A stretch of DNA of 64,000 bases from Actinoplanes sichuanensis (GTDB taxonomy: Bacteria; Actinomycetota; Actinomycetes; Mycobacteriales; Micromonosporaceae): NCBI RefSeq assembly GCF_033097365.1, contig NZ_AP028461.1:2542001-2606000 (forward strand), read 5' to 3'. Position 1 is the stretch's first letter; the number at the start of each line of letters is the position of its first letter. The notes beneath the pieces were generated by a model that did not search any database, was not told the origin of the DNA, and saw only the letters and a program-made list of their open reading frames with translations. Positions 40,457-48,660 of this stretch are shown piece by piece. Position numbers and translations under genes: made by a program.

Positions 40457-42370
40457 ATGACCGACATGACGCTGCCGCCGGACGGCAGGTACGAGGGAAG
40501 TGGCGCAGGCCTGTTCCTGGAATTGCGGAATGAGGCGACCGCCGCCGGCGTGGTCAGTGGTGACCTGTTCCTGACGACCGGCGGCGGGCAGGTGTTCCTG
40601 GCGTCGTTCCGTACCTCGCCGGACGCGGCGGCGCCGGGCCGGGTCGGGCCGTGGCGGATGCGCTGTCAGGACTCCGAGGGTCGGGTCTCCGGTGGTGTGC
40701 TGGAGTTGCAGGCGATGCCGGACGGCCGCCCGTCGGTCCGGTTACGTCTCGACCGGCAGCTCAACGCGTTGCCGGCGGTCGACCCGATCGACATCCGGGT
40801 CACCGGGACCGGGCCGGCGCTGCGGATCCTGGGCGTCGAGGTCGAACGGGAGGTGGGCGTGATCATCCCGGACGGCGCCCGCGAGACATTGCAGGCCTGT
40901 CTGGCCGGTGCCGGGGTGGAGATCCGTTACCGGGACGGTGGCGCGCTGATCCCGCGCCGCGTCGAGGGCTGGGAGTGGCACGAGGGCAACATCTACGGCG
41001 CCCTCGACGAGACCATGGCGCGGTTCGCGAACCCCGATCTGGCCGGATCCGGCTGGCGGGCGCAGCTGCTGATGCTGTCGCACCCGTTCGCCGAGCGCAA
41101 CGGCCTGTACGGGGTGATGTTCGACGTGGTGGACCGGCCCCGGCAGGGCTGCGCGGTCTTCGTCGACGAGATCCGCGAGCATTTCAGCGATGGCCGCGAG
41201 GACCACGACATCGCCTGGACGATGGCGCACGAGGTCGGGCACGTACTGAACCTGACGCATCGTTTCGAACTGGAGGTCGGCCGGGCCGACTCCACCTCGG
41301 TGATGAACTACGCCGACCAGTACCGGGGCGGTGGCCGGCAGGCGGAGTACTGGCAGCGGTTCGCGTTCCGGTTCGACCCGGACGAGGTGTCGTTCCTGCG
41401 GCACGGGACACGGCGTGCGGTGATGCCCGGGGCGTCGCCGTTCCACACCGTCGATTATTGGAGCACGGCGCCCGGCGCGAAGCCGGCGCACGTGCCGCCG
41501 GAACCGGACCGCGGCCTGGTGCTGCGACTGGTGCCGCCGCGCGGCGGGACGCTGTTCGCGTTCGGGCAGCCGGTGGTGCTACAGGTGCTGCTGTCCAACG
41601 CCGGATCCCAGCCGGTCGCGTTGCCCCGCAACCTGCTCGACGTCAAGGCGGGCTTCCTGCAGATCATGATGGAACGCGACCCGGGGGCGAGACCGGCCGG
41701 GCTCGCCGACGCGCGTGCGTTCGCGCCGCTGATGCAGCGCTGCTTCACCGACGTCACGCCCGGACCGCAGCTACTGGCGCCGGGCGCGTCGCTGAGCCGC
41801 AACGTCAACCTCACCTTCGGCGCGGAGGGCCATCCGCTCGACGAACCCGGCTCGTACCGGCTGACCCCGCTGCTCACCGTTCCGGACAACGCCGGACGCG
41901 GTTTCGCCACGGTGATCCGCGGTGAGCCGCTGCTGATCCACATCGGGGCACCGGCCTCCCGGGTGGACGAGCGGGACGCGGTGGCGCTGCTCCAGCCGGG
42001 AGTGGGGGCGTTCCTGGCGGTCGGCGGCACCAACCGGTACGCCGCGGTGCCCGGCCGGCTGCGAGACATCGCCGATCAGCGTCGGAGCCGCAACGGCGCC
42101 GGTGATCCGATCGCCGCCGCCCTGCACCGGACCCTCGGCATCTACTACAGCCGCGCCCACCTGGAGTTCGGTAGGGCCGGCTGCGTGGTCGGCGGGACTG
42201 ATCAGGACGAGGCGAGGGCGCTGCTCGACGGGCTGACCGGCAACGACGCCGCGATGCTGACGTTCGACCCGCAGACCGCGAAGGACATCGAGGACCTGGC
42301 CGCGACCCTCCGTCGGCAGAGCGGTCAGGGACCGTCGCCGCCGTCGATGCGGACCAGCCCGGAGCGGTAG
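40457..42370 (+). CDS. zinc metalloprotease with HExxHxxxxxH motif and C-terminal beta domains
   Basis: 637 residues, no signal peptide. The zinc site is HEVGHVLNLTH at 258-268 (metzincin-like spacing), followed by a Met-turn candidate STSVMNYADQY. Residues 1-150 look all-beta; after ~350 an Ig-like region (VVLQVLLSNAGSQPVALPRNLL) and a helical tail. It would be a cytosolic protease or one released on lysis. Residue 96 is a TTA codon. It diverges from the caspase operon and its 3' end overlaps the NarL regulator gene by 46 bases tail-to-tail. Confidence 0.83.
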   Translation: MTDMTLPPDGRYEGSGAGLFLELRNEATAAGVVSGDLFLTTGGGQVFLASFRTSPDAAAPGRVGPWRMRCQDSEGRVSGGVLELQAMPDGRPSVRLRLDRQLNALPAVDPIDIRVTGTGPALRILGVEVEREVGVIIPDGARETLQACLAGAGVEIRYRDGGALIPRRVEGWEWHEGNIYGALDETMARFANPDLAGSGWRAQLLMLSHPFAERNGLYGVMFDVVDRPRQGCAVFVDEIREHFSDGREDHDIAWTMAHEVGHVLNLTHRFELEVGRADSTSVMNYADQYRGGGRQAEYWQRFAFRFDPDEVSFLRHGTRRAVMPGASPFHTVDYWSTAPGAKPAHVPPEPDRGLVLRLVPPRGGTLFAFGQPVVLQVLLSNAGSQPVALPRNLLDVKAGFLQIMMERDPGARPAGLADARAFAPLMQRCFTDVTPGPQLLAPGASLSRNVNLTFGAEGHPLDEPGSYRLTPLLTVPDNAGRGFATVIRGEPLLIHIGAPASRVDERDAVALLQPGVGAFLAVGGTNRYAAVPGRLRDIADQRRSRNGAGDPIAAALHRTLGIYYSRAHLEFGRAGCVVGGTDQDEARALLDGLTGNDAAMLTFDPQTAKDIEDLAATLRRQSGQGPSPPSMRTSPER

Positions 42371-43017
42371 GCGACGATCACCGCCCGGGTCCGGTCTCGG
42401 CACTGCAACTTCATCAGGATCCGACCGATGTGGGTACGGACGGTGGCGTCGCTCAGGAACAGCCGGGCGGCGATCTCGCTGTTGCCCAGGCCGTACGCCA
42501 GGAGTACCAGCACCTCCCGTTCCCGGCCGGTGAGCCGCGCGACCAGCCGTGACGGGTTCGGTCCGCCGGCCGGGCGGCAGGCGAGCTCGACCAGCATGTC
42601 GCGCAGCACGATCAGGTCGAGCCAGGCGCCCGCCTCGGCGATCGCCCGGACCGCGCCGAGCAGCAGCTCCGGCGGCTTGGACTTGAGCAGGAAACCGGCG
42701 GCACCGGCGGCGAGGGCCCGCCAGGCCAACTGAGGGTGGTAGCCGGCGGTCATCCCCAGCACCCGCACCGGACGCTGCGGGCAGTAGCGGGCCCCGTCGC
42801 CGACCAGCCGGCCGATCGTCTCGACCCCGATGCCGTCGTCGTCGGCCGGCAGGTCCAGCAGCACGACGTCGGGCAGGTGGGTGGCGGCGCCCTTGACCGC
42901 GTCCGGCCCGCCGTCGGTGGCCGCCACCACCTCGATGTCCGGCTCGGCATGCAGCAGGGCGGCGATGCCGGCGCGGATCAGCGGCTGGTCGTCGGCGACC
43001 AGCACCCGGATGTTCAC
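42325..43017 (-). CDS. NarL/LuxR-family response regulator
   Basis: 230 residues from GTG 43017, which overlaps the preceding stop (GTGA). Receiver domain: VNIRVLVADDQPLIRAGI, phospho-Asp in LPDVVLLDLPADDDG, Lys in LLKSKPPELL. HTH of LuxR type: LTGREREVLVLLAYGLGNSEIAARLFLSDATVRTHIGRILMKL. Complete. No histidine kinase is nearby; it may be an orphan regulator for the adjacent peptidase block. Confidence 0.9.
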   Translation of the reverse strand: MNIRVLVADDQPLIRAGIAALLHAEPDIEVVAATDGGPDAVKGAATHLPDVVLLDLPADDDGIGVETIGRLVGDGARYCPQRPVRVLGMTAGYHPQLAWRALAAGAAGFLLKSKPPELLLGAVRAIAEAGAWLDLIVLRDMLVELACRPAGGPNPSRLVARLTGREREVLVLLAYGLGNSEIAARLFLSDATVRTHIGRILMKLQCRDRTRAVIVAYRSGLVRIDGGDGP

Positions 43018-43259
43018 GACCGGGTCGGGGCGCGCAGGACGGCCAGCGCCCACCGCATGCGCGCGGTGGCGTACGCCGGATTCTCGCCGTAGACGGCGGC
43101 CATCTGGCCAGCGCATCCGGGTGGGCCGCCGTGGTCGTGTAACGCCTCGGTGATCGCGGCGTGCAGGGTGGCCGGGGCGACCGGGACGCCGGCGGGCAGC
43201 CGGGAGGCGAACAGTGCGGTGGCGCGATCGGTGGCGGTGAGGTTCTCCAGGGTCATCAT
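43014..43259 (-). CDS. tiny helical protein upstream of the NarL regulator
   Basis: 81 residues from ATG 43259 (MMTLENLTATDRATALF). Two helical parts; TLHAAITEALHDHGG and GQMAAVYGENPAYATARMRWALAVLRA. Weak resemblance to the middle of the 133-residue protein at 38248-38649. It is translationally coupled to the regulator (4-base overlap). Family not recognised. Confidence 0.6.
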   Translation of the reverse strand: MMTLENLTATDRATALFASRLPAGVPVAPATLHAAITEALHDHGGPPGCAGQMAAVYGENPAYATARMRWALAVLRAPTRS

Positions 43260-43293
43260 GGTTTCAGCGTGCGACCCTGGCCCTCGGGGGTCA

Positions 43294-46125
43294 TCAGGGT
43301 GCGGACCCTGAGAATTGGGTGTCGCCGGCCAGCGCCTCCCGCAGCTGCTCTCGGCCGGATACCGCAAGTTTGCGGTAGACCGCGGCCAGGTGCGTCTCGA
43401 CGGTCTTGATCGTCACGTAGAGGCTCTCGGCGATCTCCCGGTTGGTGCGTCCGGCCGCGGCCAGCCGGGCCACCGCGGCCTGCCCGTCGGTCAGTGCGGC
43501 GACGCCGGTCACCCGGGTCCGGCGGGGTCGGCCTCCGGCCGCCCGGATCTCGGTGCCGACCTTGGCGGCCAGGCGCGGCATGCCGAGGCGGGTGGCCAGA
43601 TCAAGAGCGGCAGCCAATTCGGTACGGGCCTCCCGCAGCCGCCCGGACCGGCGCAACGCGGCCCCGTAGGCGGCGCGGACCCGGGCCAGCACGGGTTCGC
43701 GTGGGGTGCCGTCGCACGCGGCCATCGCCTCGGTGAGCAGGTCGACGGCCTCCCGGGCGGGCGCGAACGACGCCCGCCTGCGCAAGGCGGCCGCCAGCCG
43801 GTAGGACGGGCCGTGCCGGCGGCGGACGGCCAGTTCCCGGTCGGCCTCGCGCAGCGCCTGCGCCCGGTCGCCGAGGATCTCGTAGGCGTGGCTGGCGATC
43901 AGGTGGATCTCGAACTCGATCTCCCGTTCGGTGACCGGGGCGTCCGGGTGCCCGGGCAGCGCGAGCCGGGCCAACGCCTCGGCCGGGCGGCCGCTGAGCA
44001 GTTCACCGAGCGCGCCGACCACCGCCGGTTCGGCCGGGCCGAGCAGCAGGTGGGCACCGGCCCGGGCGTAGTCGCCGCGTTCCATGTCGATGATGCCGCG
44101 GGTGAAACTGACCATCGCCGCGTACATGGTCAGGCCGTGCCGGGCGGCGAATCGTTCGGCCTCGGCGAGTCCGGCCGCGGCCTCCTCGAAGTGGCCGCGG
44201 CGCAGGTTGTTCAGCACGGTCCGGTTGGACCACTCGGCCTGCAGGCCGGGCGCGATCCGGCGCAGCCGGACCACCTCCGGGCGCAGCCGGTCCAGTACCG
44301 TCTCGGCGTCGGTCATCGCCTCGGCGGCGGCCAGGAACGCGGCCGCCTCCAGGGCGGCCAGCACCTCCCAGTAGGTGAGTGGGCGGTCGGCCGGCAGGTT
44401 CTCCACGACCCGGCGCAGGTGGGCCTGGAATTCGTCGGGTGGGCACTGGCCGGTGGCCCGGTGGTGGATGGCCGCGCAGACCAGCAGACGGCGTTCCTCG
44501 CCGGTGCCGGTCGGGAGCCGGTCGATGTCGATGTCGGCCAGTCCGGTCGGCGCCCGGTCGTCGGCGGTCTCGGCGGCCTGCAGTAACAACGCGGCGCGGA
44601 GCCGTACCTCCGCCTGGTCTCGACCGTAGGGCTCGGCGGCGTAGGCGCGGCGCCGCAACCGGGAGGCGGCGTCGGCGTCGTCGAGTTCGTAGAGGACCTC
44701 GAAGAGGTCGGCCATGGCGGTCAGGGCGACCGGTCGGGCACCGGTCTCGACGACCTCGCGGAGATGGTCACCGGCCTCGGCCAGGTGGCCCGTCGCGCGT
44801 TCCGCGGTGGCCAGGGCGAGTAGCACGGCGGGCCGGCTGTCCGGGGTGGGTGGCTCGGCCATGGCCCGGCGCAGCAGGCGGCCGGCGGCCTCGGCCGAGC
44901 CGGTGGTGAGGTCCCGATGGGCCTCGTCGACCAGCAGATCGACCACCTCGGCCCGGCCGGCCGGCGGCGCGAGCAGCAGGTGTTCGGCGATCTTGGCGGG
45001 TGCCGCCCCGGCCGTCCGCAGCACTCCGGCGGCCTTGGCGTGCAGGCGGCCCAGGCGTTCCGGCGGGACGGTCTGCTCGACCGCGGCCCGGACCAGCGGG
45101 TGCGGGAACGCCACCGGGGCGGTGCGGGCCAGGATCGACGAGACGCGCAACGAGACGGCGGCGTCGCCGGCCGGGTCGTCGGCCACCCCGGCCAGTGCGG
45201 CCACGTCGGCGAACGGGGTGTCGTCGCCGAGCACGGCGGCGGCCTGGGCCAGGTCGGTGGCGATCAGGCCGAGCTCGCCGAGCCGTCGGCGCACGGTGTG
45301 GACCAGCGCCTCCGGGCCGGTCGCGTCGAGTTCGGCGACGGCCCCGGCGGTCGGTGACAGCCCGGCGGCGATCAGCGGACGGATCAGTTCCCGCAGGTAG
45401 AAGACGTTGCCGCCGCTGGCCTGGGCGCAGGCGGCGGTGAACTCCGGGTCGGGTTCGCGGTTGAACGCGTGGCGCAGCAACGTCGCCACGCCGACCTCGG
45501 ACAACGGCGCCGGATGCACCACCCGCGCGCCGTCCAGGGTGGCGAGGCGGGCCAGCAGCGGCTCGGCGGCCCGGTTCAGGCCCGGCCGGGCGGTGACCAT
45601 CACGGCCAGTGGGGCGCCGCTCAGATCCTCGGCGGCGTCGGCCAGCACCCGCAGCGATTCGATGTCGGCCCAGTGCGCGTCGTCCAGCGCGATCAGCAGC
45701 GGCCCGGCGTCGGCCAGGGCGGCCAGCAGCCAGTGGCAGCCGTAGTCGACGCCGGCCGCGACCGGGGCGCCCGGGGTGAACAGCGGTGCGGCGAACGCGG
45801 CGGCACCGGTCAGCGTGGTGGCACCGCCCCGGCGGGCGACCTCCGGGCCGAGCAGTCGGCGCAGCAGCCCGTACGGTGCGGTGGAACTCAGGTGCGGGAC
45901 CAGGGTGGCCAGGACCCGTACGCCCCGGGCCGGTGCGCGCTCGCGGACGGCCTGCAGCAGTGCGGTCTTGCCGATCCCGGCGACACCCTCGATCACCACG
46001 ACCCGTGCGGCGCCGGTCTTGATCTCCTCGAGGCATGCCGTCAGCGCGGCCAGCTCACGCGTCCGTTCGACCATCGCGACGGGGCGTGCCCATGCCGCGG
46101 CGACGACTCTCGGCCGCCCCACCAT
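43294..46125 (-). CDS. LAL-type (large ATP-binding LuxR) regulator
   Basis: 943 residues from ATG 46125 (a later GTG/ATG around 46074 is possible). N-terminal AAA/STAND ATPase: Walker A VIEGVAGIGKTALL at about residues 43-56, Walker B LLIALDDAHWAD. The middle is helical, TPR-like. The C-terminal LuxR HTH is LTDGQAAVARLAAAGRTNREIAESLYVTIKTVETHLAAVYRKL. LALs (MalT-like) activate operons after ligand binding. A TTA codon lies at 44584-44586. It is divergent to the radical SAM locus and upstream of the tiny protein/NarL pair. Confidence 0.92.
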   Translation of the reverse strand: MVGRPRVVAAAWARPVAMVERTRELAALTACLEEIKTGAARVVVIEGVAGIGKTALLQAVRERAPARGVRVLATLVPHLSSTAPYGLLRRLLGPEVARRGGATTLTGAAAFAAPLFTPGAPVAAGVDYGCHWLLAALADAGPLLIALDDAHWADIESLRVLADAAEDLSGAPLAVMVTARPGLNRAAEPLLARLATLDGARVVHPAPLSEVGVATLLRHAFNREPDPEFTAACAQASGGNVFYLRELIRPLIAAGLSPTAGAVAELDATGPEALVHTVRRRLGELGLIATDLAQAAAVLGDDTPFADVAALAGVADDPAGDAAVSLRVSSILARTAPVAFPHPLVRAAVEQTVPPERLGRLHAKAAGVLRTAGAAPAKIAEHLLLAPPAGRAEVVDLLVDEAHRDLTTGSAEAAGRLLRRAMAEPPTPDSRPAVLLALATAERATGHLAEAGDHLREVVETGARPVALTAMADLFEVLYELDDADAASRLRRRAYAAEPYGRDQAEVRLRAALLLQAAETADDRAPTGLADIDIDRLPTGTGEERRLLVCAAIHHRATGQCPPDEFQAHLRRVVENLPADRPLTYWEVLAALEAAAFLAAAEAMTDAETVLDRLRPEVVRLRRIAPGLQAEWSNRTVLNNLRRGHFEEAAAGLAEAERFAARHGLTMYAAMVSFTRGIIDMERGDYARAGAHLLLGPAEPAVVGALGELLSGRPAEALARLALPGHPDAPVTEREIEFEIHLIASHAYEILGDRAQALREADRELAVRRRHGPSYRLAAALRRRASFAPAREAVDLLTEAMAACDGTPREPVLARVRAAYGAALRRSGRLREARTELAAALDLATRLGMPRLAAKVGTEIRAAGGRPRRTRVTGVAALTDGQAAVARLAAAGRTNREIAESLYVTIKTVETHLAAVYRKLAVSGREQLREALAGDTQFSGSAP

Positions 46126-46198
46126 AATCCTGATGCTAGGCACTCGGAATTGATCAAAATAGTTGGGAAAAAGGGTGAGTCAAGTGCCCGCTCAGTGT

Positions 46199-46227
46199 AT
46201 TGACATTCACGTCGGGGGTCGGAAATG
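46199..46227 (+). promoter_or_regulatory. candidate sigma70-type promoter for the radical SAM operon
   Basis: TTGACA at 46199-46204, 17-base spacer, then AAATGT at 46222-46227 as a weak -10. Transcription from here would give a ~70-base leader before the ATG at 46302. Confidence 0.4.
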
Positions 46228-46301
46228 TTCTTAGCCGGACGTCTATTTCTGATCATTTCCGATGTCGTGATGATTCATTTCGTGTGAAGGGGTGGCCGGT
46301 C

Positions 46302-46673
46302 ATGGTCGACGGACTCCAGATAATGGTGATCGAGGGACCCGCCGGTCCGGTGCGGCTCGACTATTACCCGCCCCAGGTCCGCAAGGCCATCGAGGTGCTG
46401 ACCACCTACCTGGACGGATTCGACGCCGGCCTGGCCGCGGGCGGTCACGGCGACAGCCCGCGGGCCCAGCCGGACCTCGGGGAGACCGCCCGCCTGGCCG
46501 CGGCGGCCGGCAACGCCGGCTTCGGTGCCGCGTTCACGAGTTTCTCCGCGTGCGGACCGGTGTTCGCCGCCGGTGAGACGCCGTCGTCCGGGCGGGACAT
46601 CCTGCTGCTCTGGGGCCCCGACGCGGCCGACCGGGTGAGCCGGGCGCTGACTCACCCGCCGGACGGACGATGA
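46302..46673 (+). CDS. small protein coupled to a radical SAM maturase
   Basis: 123 residues from ATG 46302 with AAGGGG upstream. Soluble: an N-terminal beta part (IMVIEGPAGPVRLDYYPPQVRKAIEVL) and a Ser/Phe/Ala-rich region (FGAAFTSFSACGPVFAAGE). Overlaps the radical SAM gene by 4 bases (ATGA). It may be a precursor peptide with a long leader, or an accessory recognition protein; I do not recognise it. Confidence 0.7.
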   Translation: MVDGLQIMVIEGPAGPVRLDYYPPQVRKAIEVLTTYLDGFDAGLAAGGHGDSPRAQPDLGETARLAAAAGNAGFGAAFTSFSACGPVFAAGETPSSGRDILLLWGPDAADRVSRALTHPPDGR

Positions 46674-47968
46674 AGGAGTCGCGGTACAACATCTGGGTCG
46701 ACGACGGGCCGCGGTGGTACGTCTACAACGGTGTCTCCGGCCGTGTCGTCGCGGTGCCGGCCGGCCGCCGCGAACCGATCGACCGTTACCTCGCCGGTGA
46801 CCACGACGCCCCGGCCGACCCGGATCTGCTGTACGCGCTCGCTCGCGGCCAGATGATCCTCCCCGACGACCTGGACGAACTCGACCTGCTCCGCGAGCGG
46901 TACGCGGCCACCCGCCGCAACCCGCACCGTTTCCACCTCACCGTGGTGACCAGCCTGGGCTGCAACTTCGGCTGCCCGTACTGCTTCGAGGCCAAGCATC
47001 CGTCGCTGCTCGCCGACGACGTCCGGCAGCGTCTGCTGGACCTGGTCGACCGGCGGCTGCCGGGGATCCGTGAACTGGCCGTGCTCTGGTACGGCGGGGA
47101 GCCCCTGGTCGGTCTGCCCGCCCTGCTGTCGCTCTCCGACGAGTTGCTGTCGCGGGCTGCGGGCGCCGGGGTCGCCTACCGGGCGGCGATCATCACCAAC
47201 GGCTATCTGCTGACCGCGCCGGTGGCCCGCCGGTTGCGCGACCGGGCGGTGACCGTCGCGCAGGTCGGCCTGGACGGGCCGCCCGAGGTACACGACGTCC
47301 GGCGGCCGCTGGCCGGTGGGCGCGGCACGTTCCGGGAGATCCTGGCCAACGTCGTCGCGGTCGCCGGGATCCTCGACGTCACGGTCCGGGTCAACCTGGA
47401 CACCGGCAACCTCGCGTCGGTGCCCCGGCTGCTGCGGATGCTCGCCGACGCGGGTCTGGCCGGGCGGGTCGCGGTCAGCCCCGGCCATGTCCTGCCGGCC
47501 CGGGTCAACCTGCTCGCCCCGAGCGCCGGTTACGCCACCGAATGCCTCTCCCGGCCCGCCTTCGCCGAGGCCGAACAGCGGTTCCTCGCGCTGGCCGGCG
47601 AACTCGGCTTCGCCACCCCGCCACCACCGGCACCGACCGGCGCGCCGTGCACCGCGGTCCGCGACAACGAGCTGGTGATCGGCTCCCGCGGCGAGATCTA
47701 CAAGTGCACCGAGACGGTCGGCGACCCGAACGAGGTGATCGGCGACCTCCGCGACTGGCCGGCACCGGGCGACCGCCTGTCCAAGTGGCTGACCTACGAC
47801 CCGTTCACCGATCCGGAATGCCGGGCCTGCCCCGCCCTGCCGGTCTGCATGGGCGGCTGCGCCCACCACGCCATGAACAGTTCGTTGGCCGACTCCCGCT
47901 GCTCGACCTTCCGATTCCGGCACCGGGACCAGGTCCGCCGCCTGATCGCGGCCCGTACCCGGCGGTGA
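46670..47968 (+). CDS. radical SAM/SPASM peptide-modifying enzyme
   Basis: 432 residues. Residues 1-85 form a separate N-terminal module (SRYNIWVDDGPRWYVYNGV), similar to the leader-binding region of related maturases. Radical SAM core: CNFGCPYCF with Cys98, 102, 105 binding the first 4Fe-4S cluster; WYGGEPL supports SAM binding. SPASM C-terminus: KCTETVGDPNEVIGD and CRACPALPVCMGGCAHH, ligands for auxiliary clusters. These enzymes install thioether, C-C or epimerised bonds in ribosomal peptides. Coupled to the small protein upstream. No transporter or peptidase follows, so the pathway is short or incomplete here. Confidence 0.9.
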   Translation: MKESRYNIWVDDGPRWYVYNGVSGRVVAVPAGRREPIDRYLAGDHDAPADPDLLYALARGQMILPDDLDELDLLRERYAATRRNPHRFHLTVVTSLGCNFGCPYCFEAKHPSLLADDVRQRLLDLVDRRLPGIRELAVLWYGGEPLVGLPALLSLSDELLSRAAGAGVAYRAAIITNGYLLTAPVARRLRDRAVTVAQVGLDGPPEVHDVRRPLAGGRGTFREILANVVAVAGILDVTVRVNLDTGNLASVPRLLRMLADAGLAGRVAVSPGHVLPARVNLLAPSAGYATECLSRPAFAEAEQRFLALAGELGFATPPPPAPTGAPCTAVRDNELVIGSRGEIYKCTETVGDPNEVIGDLRDWPAPGDRLSKWLTYDPFTDPECRACPALPVCMGGCAHHAMNSSLADSRCSTFRFRHRDQVRRLIAARTRR

Positions 47969-48023
47969 TGTGCCGACCGGGCGATGTGTCAGCGCTGAGC
48001 CTTGCGACGGCGTGAATCGCGGA

Positions 48024-48575
48024 TCAGGCGGGGTCCAGCGCGGACCGCAGCGCGCCGCCGTCGCTCCGGTCGAGCACCGGGATCGGTGACCCCGCGTCGG
48101 GTAGGCAGAGCCAGCGTCGGCCCGTGGCGTCGGTGAAGGCGACGGCGGTACGCACGGCGGCCGGCTCGGGCGGGCCCGGCTCCCCGAAGGCGACCTCGGC
48201 GAACGAGGTGGCCGACTCGTGCGGCCCCAGCACCGCTTGCGGGCTCCCGTTGGAGGAGAGCCGCGGAATCCGCCACGTGCCGTCGGTGTCGGCCCAGTAC
48301 AGGACCGGTGTCACGGTACGGATCGGGGCCGCGCTGTCGTTGCGCAGTATGAGCTCGGCCCGGTGACCGTCACCGCGCACCCGGGCCTGGACGCTGACCA
48401 GCCGGGCCTGGTTCGCTTCGGCCGCCCGGCGTTCGGCGGCCGCCCTGGCCTCGGTGAGCCGGCGCTTGTGCATCTCGTACAGCAGGCCGCTGACCGCCAG
48501 CAGGGTGGCGAAGACCGAGCCGATGCCGGCGATCCAGTCCGGAACCGATCCCCAGTCGACCGCGGCCAGCCTCAT
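48024..48575 (-). CDS. hypothetical protein with N-terminal membrane helix
   Basis: 183 residues. One helix (~13-32, WIAGIGSVFATLLAVSGLLYE) is followed by a charged coiled coil (HKRRLTEARAAAERRAAEANQ) and a beta-rich globular domain (VSVQARVRGDGHRAELILRNDS). This layout, helix-coil-beta, is common in small actinobacterial membrane proteins of unknown function. It lies about 85 bases downstream of the FtsX gene in the same direction; co-transcription is possible but not evident. Confidence 0.75.
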   Translation of the reverse strand: MRLAAVDWGSVPDWIAGIGSVFATLLAVSGLLYEMHKRRLTEARAAAERRAAEANQARLVSVQARVRGDGHRAELILRNDSAAPIRTVTPVLYWADTDGTWRIPRLSSNGSPQAVLGPHESATSFAEVAFGEPGPPEPAAVRTAVAFTDATGRRWLCLPDAGSPIPVLDRSDGGALRSALDPA

Positions 48576-48660
48576 GACCGGCCTGTCGGCGGCGGGTCGT
48601 AGCGGGGGGAACCTGGCGATCCGGGCACACGCACCTCCACAGAGGACGATATCGGCTGTG

